NCBI GenBank assembly: GCA_003344405.1
Contig: NOWV01000295.1
Location: 1 to 60,260 of the forward strand
Reading direction: 5' to 3'
DNA: 60,260 bases
Source: Trichoplax sp. H2
Taxonomy: Eukaryota > Placozoa > Uniplacotomia > Trichoplacea
Part shown: piece after piece, positions 1 through 10,911 of the stretch
Numbering within the stretch: the first letter of the stretch is position 1
Layout: every line of letters begins with the position of its first letter
Program-made: the position numbers and the translations under genes
Notes under the pieces: model-generated
Database searches by the model: none
Seen by the model: only the letters and a program-made list of their open reading frames with translations
Told to the model about the DNA's origin: nothing

Positions 1-1160
1 TTTCTTGTGTTTACTAATTTGATTTTGTAATCTTCTAGTATATCTCGCTCTATTACTTTTTTCTCTTCAAGTAATGTTGATTTTAAGTTGTTTATATTGT
101 CGTTGTATTTATTTTGCAAGTTATTAATTTTAGCTTCATGCTCTTCTCTTATTTCTATCTGGATCGATTCTTTCTCTTTCTGCCATGATACTTTCAGCTC
201 GTTTAGCTCTAATTCATGACGGTTTTGAGTATCGTAGAGTTTAACTTGATATTCATTATGTAAGTTTTCTTTTAATAACTCTTTCTCTTCTTCACATAGT
301 CTATTTATCCTCTTAATTTCGTCTTCATGATGGTTTCTTGTGTTTACTAATTTGATTTTGTAATCTTGTATATCTCGCTCTATTACTTTTTTCTCTTCAA
401 GTAATGTTGATTTTAAATTGTACATATTGTCGTTGTATTTATTTTGCAAGTTATTAATTTTAGCTTCATGCTCTTCTCTTATTTCTATCAGGATCGATTC
501 TTTCTCTTTCTGCCATGATGCTTTCATCTCGTTTAGCTCTAATTCATGACGGTTATGAGTATCGCAGAGTTTAACTTGATATTCATTATGTAAGTTTTCT
601 TTTAATAACTCTTTCTCTTCTTCACATAGTCTATTTATCCTCTTAATTTCGTCTTCATGATGGTTTCTTGTGTTTGCTAGTTTAATTTTGCAGTCTTCTT
701 GTATATCTCGCTCTATTACTTTCTTCTCTTCAAGTAATGTTGATTTTAAATTGTACATATTATCGTTGTATTTATTTTGCAAGTTTTTAATTTTAGCTTT
801 ATGCTCTTCTCTTATTTTGTTTTGGATTGATTCTCGTTCTTCTTGCCATACCATGTTTATTCTTTTAATTTCCTCTTCATAATAGCTATTCATATTTGCA
901 AGTTTAACCTTGCAATCTTCCTGCATATTTCGCTCAATTACTTTTTTCTCTTCCTGCAATGTCGATTTTAAACTGTTTATACTGTTGTTGTATTCACTTT
1001 CTAAATTATCGATTTTAACCTTATGCTCTCCTCTTATTTTATTACGGATCGATTCTTGCTCTTCTTGCCGTAGCATATTTATTCTCTTAATTTCGTCTCG
1101 ATGATGGGTTTTTATATTAGCAAGTCTAATTTTGTAATCTTCCTGCATATTTCGTTCTAT
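1..1160 (-). repeat. In-frame tandem repeat array inside the coiled-coil gene
   Basis: The segment beginning TTTCTTGTGTTTACTAATTT at position 1 returns nearly unchanged at 334 and, with a few changes, at 664, so the steps are 333 and 330 bases (111 and 110 residues). A fourth, shorter step of 222 bases (74 residues) reaches the related block near 893. All steps are multiples of three, so the frame is kept. Each 111-residue unit is three divergent 37-residue modules. DNA identity is highest toward the left edge, which suggests recent unit duplication in that direction, and the array probably continues outside the window. Confidence 0.9.
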
Positions 1161-3413
1161 TATTTCCTTCTCTTCCTGACACAATATTTTAATCTGAGCA
1201 ATTTCCTTCTCATGATATTGGCGCATTTGATCGGTATTCACTTTAAACTCTTCTACTTTCATTTCTAGCCATTTTTTATCTTCTTGATATGATGTATTCA
1301 TTTTTATTATCTCCTTCTCATAGTGATCGCGTAAAGCCTTTACCTTCAATTGACAATCCTCTAGTAAGGCATCTTTTAACATTTTTTCAGCTTCTACTCT
1401 CTCCTCTTGCCATGCCCTTTTCATCTTACATATGTCATCTTTATGCTGACAACGAATTGTATCGATGTTATTTTGGTAATTCTCTAATAGTGTCTCTTTC
1501 AAAGTTTTCTCCGTAATATCCTTCTTTGTTTGCCAAGATACATTTATTTCATTAATCAATTTCTTATATTGAGTATGGATATTACCAATGTTAACTTGAT
1601 GATCTTTTAACATATCTATTTTTAGTCTTTCTTTTTCGTCTTGCCATTGCATTTTTTGCTGATTTATTTCTTTACAATAATCATTTTGATTGCTATCAAT
1701 TTTGCGTTGATAATCTTCATGAATTTGCTTTGCTGTTGTATTGAATGATTCTTGGTTTGACTTTATTTTATGTTGAAGTTCAGATATTGCTTGCTGATGT
1801 TGAGATCGAATCGATTCTAGATTTTTACTGAAACTCAGTTCTAGTTGAAGAATTTTATCTTGACATGAGTTCTCCTTTAATTGTACATCTTTTTCATGCT
1901 GACATCGTAATGCTATGTTCTGGTCTTGTAATTCTTGAATCTCCAATTGATGCACTTTGATATATCGTTTCTTATCATTTTCCATGTTTAGTAATTTCAT
2001 ATTGAAATCCTGTTCCATTTGCTCAGCATTCATTTTCAAATCTTTCAATTGTTTTTGATGATTTTCTTTTACAGTTAAAAGCTCAGATTGATATTTATTT
2101 TGAATTTTTTCACTTTTATCCATAGCATCTTGTAGCTGATTTTTCAATGTATACGTTAATTGCTGAGTTTCTCGTAAAAGTTGCTGATAATTAACATTTT
2201 CATGCTTGCATTGATTAAGTTCATTCGTTAGCTCGGCTATATCACTATTCAATTGAATTGATTTACCATTTAATTCTTGCTTTAAGTCTTCAACAATACC
2301 TTGATATTGCTTTTTTATTCGGTTATTTTCAGTATTAGCATTTGTTAATAATAGTTGTTGACTATCTAAGTCACATTTCATTTGATCAAGCAGGCTGGAT
2401 AGTTTTAACATTTTTAAGTCGTATTCAACTTTACTTTCGTTCAGTTCATCCTTTAGCCTGGCAATAGTAGTATCATATTGGCTTTTCATTTGATTTGTAG
2501 TAGTATAACTTTCAGCCAATTCTCGCTGATGATCATTTTCTGCTTGTTCTTTCTCGCTTAATACTTGCTGCAACTGATTAGACAATATTGTGACTTTCTT
2601 ACTCTGATTCAGTCTTTCACTTTCAATCTGCTGCTGTAATTCTCCAACATTGATTTCATATTGAATTTTCAATTGACTACGATCATTGATAGCCGTTGCT
2701 AGTTCTTGTTGATGACGTTCATCAGCTTGAGTTTTGGCATGGCTCATTTCATCAAGCTGGCTAACCAAGTTGGCTATTTTATGGTTATATTCAGCTTTAT
2801 GATCATTGCAGTTTTGCCTTAAATTTTGAATTTCATTTTCATACTGATTCTTTAATCGATGAGAAATCCTTATGGCTTCATCTAGCTGCTGTCTAGATTG
2901 GCACTGTGAATTATTCTTATCTTCCTCTAACTGATTTATTTGCTGATTTAATTTTGCGATTTGATGCTGATATTGAGTAGTTTCATTCTTGATTTGATGC
3001 TTTAATTCTTTGACGTTATTTTCATATTGATCCATCAAGCTCTTATTTTGTTGTTGGTATTCATTTTGAAAATCAACAACGCATTGATTTAAGCTATCAA
3101 TTTGATCTTGATATTGTTGACTAGTTTGCTGAATGATTGGATCAAGGTGTTTCAATTCTTCGACAATATTTCCAAGACATTCATCTTGAGCTTGATGCAT
3201 GGATGTTGGTGTTTCATCTCCACCTCGAGGACAAACAATCATTTGAGTTAAATTCTCCACTCCTATTTGCAGATAACGTAAATTTTTTTCCATCACTTGA
3301 CTCATTTCCAGGATATTATTGGTAATTGGTTGATGTTGCTGATTTCCAGTGGCCAATGGGATATCTAAACTTGATGTTAAACTATTCATTCTTTCAGTTT
3401 GGTTGGCATCCAT
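1..3413 (-). CDS. Giant coiled-coil protein, 5' part, open at left window edge
   Basis: One uninterrupted minus-strand frame runs from an ATG at 3413 to the window edge with no stop or intron: at least 1137 residues, C-terminus missing. The first ~70 residues are mixed and include a Cys-Pro-Arg-Gly-Gly stretch. The rest is rich in Glu, Gln, Lys, Asn and Leu with hydrophobics spaced as in long coiled coils. Early segments repeat a pattern like Q-Y-x-x-x-I-x-x-L with period near 35. From about residue 590 on, modules of about 37 residues (range 35-41) begin with W/Y/L-Q-x-E-K/E, contain I-x-x-x-I/M-x-E-[DE] and K-[LIV]-x-N, and end in E-[IL]-x-[KR]-[IM]. I see no signal peptide, membrane segment or catalytic motif. 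By composition it resembles structural, centrosomal, ciliary or Golgi coiled-coil proteins, but I recognise no family. The frame is certain; the function is unknown. Confidence 0.88.
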   Translation of the reverse strand, partial: MDANQTERMNSLTSSLDIPLATGNQQHQPITNNILEMSQVMEKNLRYLQIGVENLTQMIVCPRGGDETPTSMHQAQDECLGNIVEELKHLDPIIQQTSQQYQDQIDSLNQCVVDFQNEYQQQNKSLMDQYENNVKELKHQIKNETTQYQHQIAKLNQQINQLEEDKNNSQCQSRQQLDEAIRISHRLKNQYENEIQNLRQNCNDHKAEYNHKIANLVSQLDEMSHAKTQADERHQQELATAINDRSQLKIQYEINVGELQQQIESERLNQSKKVTILSNQLQQVLSEKEQAENDHQRELAESYTTTNQMKSQYDTTIARLKDELNESKVEYDLKMLKLSSLLDQMKCDLDSQQLLLTNANTENNRIKKQYQGIVEDLKQELNGKSIQLNSDIAELTNELNQCKHENVNYQQLLRETQQLTYTLKNQLQDAMDKSEKIQNKYQSELLTVKENHQKQLKDLKMNAEQMEQDFNMKLLNMENDKKRYIKVHQLEIQELQDQNIALRCQHEKDVQLKENSCQDKILQLELSFSKNLESIRSQHQQAISELQHKIKSNQESFNTTAKQIHEDYQRKIDSNQNDYCKEINQQKMQWQDEKERLKIDMLKDHQVNIGNIHTQYKKLINEINVSWQTKKDITEKTLKETLLENYQNNIDTIRCQHKDDICKMKRAWQEERVEAEKMLKDALLEDCQLKVKALRDHYEKEIIKMNTSYQEDKKWLEMKVEEFKVNTDQMRQYHEKEIAQIKILCQEEKEIIERNMQEDYKIRLANIKTHHRDEIKRINMLRQEEQESIRNKIRGEHKVKIDNLESEYNNSINSLKSTLQEEKKVIERNMQEDCKVKLANMNSYYEEEIKRINMVWQEERESIQNKIREEHKAKIKNLQNKYNDNMYNLKSTLLEEKKVIERDIQEDCKIKLANTRNHHEDEIKRINRLCEEEKELLKENLHNEYQVKLCDTHNRHELELNEMKASWQKEKESILIEIREEHEAKINNLQNKYNDNMYNLKSTLLEEKKVIERDIQDYKIKLVNTRNHHEDEIKRINRLCEEEKELLKENLHNEYQVKLYDTQNRHELELNELKVSWQKEKESIQIEIREEHEAKINNLQNKYNDNINNLKSTLLEEKKVIERDILEDYKIKLVNTR

Positions 3414-3839
3414 TATTTTCTATATTAAAAAAGTGATCAATACGTATTACAGTAACTCCCTTCATGGCATAAAATGTACAGTCGATTTCTATACGAGTAA
3501 AGTGTTGAATAACTCTTACTTTTTTATGACGACTTGAAATGATTCAAGGAAAATCTAAGATTGAATGATGCGCTGACAATCGAATATCTATCAATAATTA
3601 ATGATATATACTGTCGTCTTATGAGAAATAGTTTGCCGTCTTAGCTACAAACTATGGAGTCATGATTTTATCTCCGTAGATACAAAGAAATACCTGTAAA
3701 ATTAGAGAGGTAAAATATCATTAAAGAATACACTCTCATAAGGCATCCATGCTAGCTTATAATAACCCCCAAATTTCGCTTCTTACCCTAATTGCATGTT
3801 TTTTCTTGGACTCGCTAGAGTAAGATAGTGTCAATGTGT
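3414..3839. other. Upstream flank of the coiled-coil gene, no gene seen
   Basis: AT-rich non-coding sequence immediately 5' of the minus-strand coiled-coil ATG, which must hold its promoter. No CpG-rich block or convincing TATA box stands out. The short open frame at 3349-3537 mostly overlaps the real gene in another frame and is not supported. Confidence 0.5.
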
Positions 3840-4400
3840 CGTTGATGGCGACCTAAACGATATTTGAAGTCCAATTTTTAATCATCTATGGCAGAGAAAT
3901 TTTATAGTAAGACATCGATAGCAGGGACTATTGATAGTCCTGTAGTCCCTGCGGATACTGATTTTCAATCCGCCCATTTTCTACTTACCCTAGTGAATGT
4001 TCGCCTAGCGTTTTTGTTGCAGTCAGACAGTCTCAAAGTGTTGTTGGACTACGACCTAAAACAATATTTTAAGTTCAATTTTGAATCGTCTGTAGAAGAG
4101 AAACTGCATAATAAGATATTGATGCTGATTTTCAATCTCCTAATTCTCTATACACCCTAAATTAAGGTTAATTATTTTTACAGCAAGATAGTGCAAACAT
4201 GTAACAATATCGACAGTGATCTAAGCAATATTTTAAATTCAATTTTTAATCGTTGGCGGCAGAGAAATTTCATAGTAAGGCATTGATGGTCAATTTCAAT
4301 TGCTCCATTCTCTACATCCCTACGTTAAGATTAGCCTTGAATTGACTACAGTAAGATGGCGTAAAACGTGTAGTTGACAGTGGATTCGACGATCTATTGG
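3840..4400. repeat. Degenerate tandem repeat, unit about 175-190 bp
   Basis: Three to four diverged copies follow one another. Each contains the order GACCTAAA-AATATTT-AAGTTCAATTTTT-AATCGTCT, then GGCAGAGAAA, TAGTAAGACAT, TTTCAATC and CATTCTCTACA-CCCTA. Blocks start near 3849, 4046, 4215 and, weakly, 4370. Short open frames here (3888-4160, 4420-4665) follow the repeat and show no conserved reading frame between copies, so they are not called as genes. Confidence 0.7.
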
Positions 4401-5060
4401 TGTTTTATCCATCTTTAAATTGTACATGATCAATGGACGATATCAATACCGGCTTACAGTATCCCCAAATTCTCCCACTTACCAGGAAATCTTACCTTCA
4501 GTTAATGCTCACCTTCAACTTGCAACACTAAGATCGTCTAAGCGCGTTGTTGACAGTGAAGTAAACTGTTTTAAAAGTTCAATTTTGGGATGGTCTATGA
4601 TAGATAAACTCAAGGTTGGATGGTATTTAATCGGTTGTGGAAATAACGTTATCGAATTCCATTAAATAGTGTTCCAATTGATAGTGATGATGATGATTAA
4701 TACGTTTTGGACTTTCCCCTTGCCTACTGTCCTGTATATACTGTACAGCAGATAATGCAACATGGCGAAAGGTCAACATTTCTAAAAGTGGAAATATTTT
4801 ATCTGTTTTATTAATCATCATCGATCAAGTCGCTACGTCATATTCAAGAAAGAACGAGTCTAATAGTCCAAGATCCAAAATCATGTAGACTGCGTTGTCA
4901 TTGCAATGAGCATGAATTTATAGATATAATCAAATGCTACAGATGATGGAGAAAATATGTAGAACAAAAATGGATTACGAATTGGAAAGTCTCCATGTTC
5001 ATGTTAGCTTCTGGCTGAACATGCTACATGGACACTTTTCAATAACAGACAGAAACCGTT
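4401..5060. other. Gene-free AT-rich stretch
   Basis: I see no gene here. The open frames on both strands (such as 4627-4821 minus) show no family resemblance, no splice-bounded exon structure and no codon-phase signal. Confidence 0.5.
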
Positions 5061-5800
5061 AATAAAAGATTAAATCTAACCAGTTGAACTAGATGAGGTA
5101 GATTAGATCTCTAAACTGATTGAAGCGATAATCTTTGCTTTGACTTACCGGCTATAAGTAGCCTGCTACCATTCAAATGGCGATTAAAATACCCTGGAAA
5201 GAAATGAGCGCAAATATCAGTAACTCTACAGTATAATATGGACTAGGATAGAAGTTGAAGATCTGTCAATTCATGTCTACGTTGTTTGCTTGTTTCACTT
5301 CCTAGCTGGTTAGCTTTAAAACGACGTTTAGAAAACCATTTTAAGACGGAAATGAGTGCGAGAATAATTGTAGAAGTATCAAATAATCGCTGTCTAACGT
5401 CTCCATATTGATTTCAACCGGTTATGTTTGCTAAAACACTACAGTAGTTGTATACCTGGATAATGATATAGAATTTAGTGTACAGTTTGAGAAAAAGAGT
5501 GCAACAAATATGGACTTATTTCAATTATACGGCTGTAGAAGGTCTCTACGTCGATTTCAACCTATTCCATTTGCTAGAGTTGCTCCTTTCAGATCTCCAC
5601 GTTGATTTCAGCCACATCTGTTTGCTAGACTTACTGCAGTGGTTGCATACCTGGTTAATTCATCATGACAGTTCGAAAGCTGTTGAAAGAAAAGAGCCCA
5701 AGAATATAAACTGATCTAGATTACACCGCCGTACAAGGTCTCCATGTTGATTTTAACCTGTTAGGTTTGCTAGACTTACTTGTTGGAAACAGTAGTCTCT
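5060..5800. repeat. Degenerate repeats around a 'guide' block TCTCCATGTTGATTTCAACC
   Basis: Blocks resembling TCTCCATGTTGATTTCAACC, then TGTTTGCTAGACTTACT, then a CAGTAGTTG-ATACCTGG stretch recur near 5400, 5543, 5594 and 5729, with weaker traces from about 4990 and 5270. Copies are diverged and unevenly spaced (50 to 140 bases). No frame is shared between copies, so they look non-coding. Confidence 0.6.
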
Positions 5801-5859
5801 AGACGCATAACACAACATGGCCAGAGTATTGCGTAGATAGCAAAGAAATCGCCTACTCC

Positions 5860-5877
5860 TTTTTTTGGGGGGGGGGG
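5860..5877. repeat. T-tract followed by an 11-G run
   Basis: A run of seven T is followed by eleven consecutive G, which is striking in such AT-rich DNA. Homopolymers of this kind are common assembly trouble spots, so the exact length should not be trusted. Confidence 0.8.
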
Positions 5878-5994
5878 CAGTTCTCTGCTAGTAATATTGC
5901 TGTGGCAGACATTTTTGATCATTGCATGCTACATATAGTACCCCAGACTACTTCTTAGTGATCCCTGACACTGCTGACAGGAATCTCTCTGCAA

Positions 5995-7335
5995 AACATA
6001 TATCCAGGCAGAGAGCAAAGTGAAAAAGTAGTCCTTCATTTTTTGCTTATGGTAGCGACAAAGACATTCTTCATAGTCTCTTTCAAAGCACAATCTACTC
6101 AAGTAGATAGCAAAGTGAAAAATGGCTCTTAATTTTAATCCATTCTATGCTCAAGGTAGCGACAGACATCCTTCATAGTCTCTTCGCAAAACTCTTGCCA
6201 GAGTAGAGAGCAAAATGAACAAATAGCCTTTCATTTTTACCCATTAACTTTGCTCATGATAGCGACAAAGACATTCTTCATAGTCTCTTTCAAAGCACAA
6301 CCTACTCTAAGTAGATAGCAAAGTGAAAAATGGCTCTTGATTTTAATCCATTCTATGTTCATGGTAGCGACAGACATCCTTCATAGTCTCTTCGCAAAAC
6401 TCTTGTCAGAGTAGAGAGCGAAATGAACAAATAGCCTGCCATTTTTATCCATTAACTTTGCTCATGATAGCGACAAAGACATCCTTCACAGACTCTTCAC
6501 AAAACTCTTGTCCAGAGTAAAGAGCAAAATGAAGAAATAGGCTTTCATTTTAATCAATTTTTTGCCTTACTTCATAGTCTCTTTGCAAAACTCCTGTCTA
6601 GAGTAGAGAGCAAACTGAAGAAATGGCCTTCCATTTTTATCCATTAACTTTGCTCATGACAGCGACAACGATATCCTTCACAGTCTCTTCACAAAACTCT
6701 TGTCCAGAGTAAAGAGCAAAATGAAGAAATAGGCTTTCATTTTAATCAATTTTTTGCCTTACTTCATAGTCTCTTTGTGAAACTCTTGTCTAGAGTAGAG
6801 AGCAAACAGAAGAACTAGTCTTTCATTTTTATCAATTTTTGCCTAGCCTTCCTTCAAAGTCTCTTTGCAACAACTCCTGTCCAGAGTAGAGAGTAAAATG
6901 AAGAAATAGCCTTTCTTCATTGTCTCATTGTAAAACTCTTGTCCAGAGTAGAGAGTAAAGTGAAGAAATAGCCTTTCATTTTTATCAATTTTTGCCTTAC
7001 TATTCTTCAAAGTCTCTTTGCAAAAACTCCTGTCCAGAGTAGAGAGTAAATGAAGAAATAGCCTTTCATTTTTTGCTTGTGATAGCGATAGGCATTCTTC
7101 ATAGTCTCTTTATACAACTCTTGTCCAGAGTAGAGAACAAAATGAAGAAATAGCCTTTCATTTTTGCATTCCCTTCCTTCATAGCCTCTTTGCAAAACTC
7201 ATGTCTAGAGTAGAGAGCAAACTGAAGAAATAGCCTTTCGTTTTTTTTGAACTCTTTGCTCATGGTAACGACATAGATATTCTTCATAGTCTCTTTCAAA
7301 ACACGACCTACGTACATTCTGAATAGAGAGCAAAG
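5995..7335. repeat. Satellite-like tandem array, about 14 copies, unit about 60-115 bp
   Basis: The core AGAGTAGAGAGCAAAATGAA followed by AATAGCCTTTCATTTTTATC, and the partner TTCATAGTCTCTTTGCAAAA, recur at least 14 times. Cores lie near 6103, 6200, 6305, 6410, 6515, 6601, 6705, 6791, 6888, 6946, 7037, 7129, 7207 and 7322. The left part alternates two unit types (a GTAGATAG type and a GTAGAGAG type), giving a higher-order period near 207 bases. Several minus-strand open frames (7007-7195, 7099-7317) are by-products of the repeat and use different frames in different units. Confidence 0.85.
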
Positions 7336-7984
7336 TTTTGAAATAACTCTTCAGTATTTTTTACTCATAGTTGTGGTAAAAGACATTGTTGATCATCTCA
7401 ATGACTTCATGGTCTCTTCAGAAAGAAATGGCCACTTACTTTTACTGCTATTCTTTGCCTGACTGTCACAACAGTGTTTTAAATAAATTAATTCATCCAG
7501 TACTACATTTCTAGACATGAAAGAAGACTCATTTTTAATCGAGAATAAGCTCAGTGAAGATGGTAAAGTAACTCCATGGCCCGTCATTTTGGATAACAGT
7601 TCTTTGCTAGTTCGTTTTGCCTTTTCAGAACCAGGCCTTTGAGCAAAGCGTTGAAGTCTTTAAAAATAAAGCTTGTCTACGACTCGTTGATTTTGCACCT
7701 CTTGTGCTATAATGGCAATTTTTCACACTACAACGGTAGACTTCTCAAGCAAGAGTATTCATTCTGCATTAACGTTAGACACTATATATTTTATTTTCAC
7801 GATAGCAATAATTAACTAATCAACTGATGTAGCACTCAGCTTCGTCAACAACTAGTGACAAAATAATCAATTTTTCCGCTAAGTGTAATGAACTTTCTCA
7901 AGCGTTATGGATTTTCTATCATTCTTTGCTTCCAATAACAAGCGCCTAAAGTGAGTCAACAATTGAAGATAATTTTTGCACTAC
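7336..7984. other. Transition between two repeat fields
   Basis: No gene is supported. Fragments such as CTTTCTCAAG and CAATTTTTCAC anticipate the array to the right, so this is probably an old, decayed part of it. The minus-strand open frame at 7393-7587 has no recognisable features. Confidence 0.5.
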
Positions 7985-8420
7985 GGTAGTGGACTTTCTC
8001 AAGGACTGTGCATCTTTTCCAATTCTTTCCTAACCCCTAGAATTAGAATTAGTTAACAATTTCATGGCAATTTTTCACTACACACTACCAGTGGTGGACT
8101 TTCTCAAGGACTGTGCATCTTTTCCAATTCTTTCCTAACCCCAAGAATTGGAATTAGTCAACAATTTTATGGCAATTTTTTCACTACACACTACCAGTAG
8201 TGGACTTTCTCAAGCACTGTGCATCTTTTCCAATTCTTTCCTAACCCCTAGAATTAGAATTAGTTAACAATTTTATGGCAATTTTTTCACTACACACTAC
8301 CAGTAGTGGACTTTCTCAAGCACTGTGCATCTTTTCCAATTCTTTCCTAACCCCTAGAATTAGAATTAGTCAACAATTTTATGGCAATTTTTTTACTACA
8401 CACTACCAGTAGTGAACTTT
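7985..8420. repeat. Well-preserved 105-106 bp tandem repeat, four copies
   Basis: The block GGACTTTCTCAAG-ACTGTGCATC-TTTTCCAATTCTTTCC, then TAGAATTAGAATTAGTCAACAA, then CACTACACACTACCAGTAGT begins at 7991, 8096, 8202 and 8308, with a degraded fifth start at 8414. Spacing is 105, 106, 106 and 106 bases. Copies differ at only a few positions, so this array is young. The unit length is not a multiple of three and stops occur in all frames, so it is non-coding. Confidence 0.92.
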
Positions 8421-9110
8421 CTCAAGCTTGTTGAATTTTAGGTCATTCTTAGCTCCAATGGTAGGTGCCGAACAGGCAACAGGTATTAAAGTCGTTCTAT
8501 CACTCAGAAGACATTTTTTTATTACAGTCATAAACTTTCTTTCAACCCCTGAGGTATTAAAATTAGATTAGTCAGCAAGATCATTTTTTCATTACGGTAA
8601 GCTAGCAATGAATATTGTCAAGCTTGGTGGATTTTTACCAATCCTTGGCTCCATTGGTTGGCATCCAACAGGTATTAAAGTTAGTTAGTCAATACTGTAA
8701 ATCGAAGATATTTTCTACTATTACGGTCATAAACTTTCTTAACCACTGAGATGTTAAAATTAGTTGACAAGGTCATTTTTTTTCACTTCTGTAGTGTTGT
8801 GTTTTGCTTATTTCTATACTATATGTAGTACAGAAATGAGCTTTCTCAAGCTTGGTGAACTTTTAATTCCATTGCTAGGCTCAGGTATTCGAGTTAGTCA
8901 ATCACTCCAAGACCATTTTTTCACCGCGGCAATCAACTTTCTTGAGCAGTGTGGGATTTTTTTCCAGTTTTTCACTACAGTAATAAACTTATAAACTGGC
9001 TCAAGTATTGTATCGATTTTTTTTTGTCGTTCTTTGCTTCAGTGGTAAGCGGCCAAGAAATACTAAAGTCAGTCAACAACTCCCAATTGCTAAGACAATT
9101 TTTTACCTGA
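8421..9110. repeat. Diverged continuation of the 105-bp repeat family
   Basis: Pieces of the same unit (ACTTTCTCAAGC-TTG, ATTAAA-TTAGT-CAA, CATTTTTTCA-TAC) recur near 8410, 8530, 8610, 8730, 8835 and 8935, with heavy sequence change and indels. The open frame at 8764-8994 lies inside this material and is not supported as a gene. Confidence 0.65.
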
Positions 9111-9119
9111 TGATTCAGC

Positions 9120-9640
9120 TTGCCTGAATAGAACGTAGCAAAATGGTTCCGGCCAAGAATGGCAGTTCTTTCGCAATGGGAACAGCCTTCTTACAATAAA
9201 GTCTTCGACTGCAAACGGTTCCCATGAAAATTTGTCATTTCTCTCCTAGAATAGTCATGTAATCAAATCAAAAAAGTTCGTAAGCTTGAAAGTTTTACAG
9301 TTCTTGCCTGCATTAGATACAGCCATTTTTCAATGTTGTTATGGAGTTGCCACGGTTCCCGTCGATTTTACAGTTCTTCCCTACTGTAGACGCAGCCATT
9401 GAATCAAAATGATTCCTAGGGATTTCGCAGTGCTTTCCTGATCGGCGCAGCCATCTTTTCAATGCGGTGTTATTAAATCAAAACTGTTCCTAGGGATTTT
9501 ACCCTTCTTCTCACCGTAGAGTCCTTCCATTAAAATCGTTCCTAGAGATCTTACACTTCTTTCCTAATACGCACCGCCATCTTTTCAATGCAGTCGTTGA
9601 ATGGAAACCATTCCTGACTCTTCTCTCTTACTACTATTTA
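9120..9640. repeat. Diverged tandem repeat, unit about 85 bp
   Basis: Blocks of the form GCAGCCAT-TTTTCAATG, AATCAAAA-GTTCCTAGGGATTT and ACAGTTCTTTCCTA recur about six times (near 9175, 9300, 9380, 9440, 9510 and 9570). Copies are diverged. It is the last of the repeat fields between the coiled-coil gene and the RhoGAP gene. Confidence 0.65.
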
Positions 9641-9724
9641 CAGTGCAGTGATCGAATCCAATCGACATTTTTTCCCCCAGGTCAATTAGAAAGCGAATTC
9701 TTGACAGTAGTCGTTGCAGTGTAG

Positions 9725-10056
9725 CACTACGGTGATTTTAGCAACGCACTGATTGAGCTATACGATCCTGTCAAGGAGATGCTTGCAGAGAGGGACTTGC
9801 TTGTAAGAGAAATTTCTTGCTGTAGATTGCAGGTATTCTTTTACAAGTAGTCTAGCGCCATTCCGTCATCGTCCTAACGCAATCGCCATTGCAGGTCTTT
9901 GCACCATCTTCAACTTTAACATTCGACACAACAACTAAGCGCCTCTTATTGAAACTAGCATTTCTATCCAATTTATTTCAGTCATTTTCCAGGCAAAATA
10001 CATACCAGTTGTTGATGAAGAATAGAAAATTGATGACCAGTTGTTATTCTATTTAA
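9725..10056 (+). CDS. Weak candidate: two exon-like segments of an unrecognised gene
   Basis: Segment 1 (9725-9802, 26 codons) follows an AG and ends at a GTAAGA donor; it reads H-Y-G-D-F-S-N-A-L-I-E-L-Y-D-P-V-K-E-M then L-A-E-R-D-L-L. Segment 2 (9895-10056) follows a ...CATTGCAG acceptor, continues in phase 0 for 53 codons (V-F-A-P-S-S-T-L-T-F-D-T-T-T-K) and ends at TAA. The 92-base intron and matching phase suggest the 3' end of a gene. Against it: I found no upstream exon or start, and the neighbourhood is repeat-rich. It could be chance or a decayed gene. Confidence 0.2.
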
Positions 10057-10911
10057 ATAAATAAATAGTCATGCAATAACTTCAATTAAAATAAACCAAG
10101 CGCCAAGTTGCCATGACATCGAGCTAGCAATCCAACTACTACTATCTACTGCATTCTATATCTTTCTATATATACCCTATACGGAATGGCTTTAGCTGAG
10201 CAAAGACTTGCTTATTTCTTAATTTAGATCGATAGAACAACTATAACGCGTTGTCTTTTCTATGCCATAGCGGCCATCTTGCTAGGGTGCCACCAACCAA
10301 ATCGTCATGTAGGCCATCTACTGTATGTCAATCACTTGCTCTTTCGCCATTTTACTCCTTTCCATCATCAAGCACACGGTGGGGTAAACTCATACAATGC
10401 CTCTTTCTTGACATGGCCAACTCAAAGTCCAAATAGAGCACAGTTAAAAAGGCTAAAAAGAAAATAAAATTGATGAGAATGTCCATTTAATGCTTGCCAT
10501 GTTGATGGGGAGCCTTTTATGCTGTAGAACAGTCAAAAGACAACCTCGTGCCCTATAATAAAACCATGAGCGCTGGTATGCCTTATTGAGTAAGCATAGC
10601 CATGGCGCGATCATTTTGACCCATGACTACTTACTATCCCATACAGTATTCGCTAACTAGCAATGCTGTATAAGCCAAGGTCGTAGGGCGCAAGGCAAAT
10701 CTTCGTCAACAGGATTTTTTAAAATTACAAGGATAAATATCGTCCAATTTCCATTTTATTATACCATTCCATTCGTCTACAACATTCCGAATCCATTGAT
10801 CACCAGTCTATCATAGCGAAAATTCTTTAAATTAAGCCTTGATAGCTGGCAGTGTAGGAATAAGTGAACGCAAAATCATCCAAGAACCCTAGAAAAAGCA
10901 AAAATCTACAA
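10057..10911. other. Gap before the RhoGAP gene
   Basis: No gene is recognised. The overlapping open frames at 10251-10467 show no domain and are not splice-bounded. The RhoGAP promoter should lie in the last few hundred bases, but I cannot point to a specific element. Confidence 0.45.

Noticed and set aside
670-1516. Plus-strand open frames over the coiled-coil gene
   Set aside because: They are antisense shadows of the continuous minus-strand coding frame and repeat with its 111-residue units.
7007-7317. Overlapping minus-strand frames with recurring F-L-x-F-x-L-Y-S motifs
   Set aside because: They are by-products of the tandem array; successive repeat units are read in different frames.
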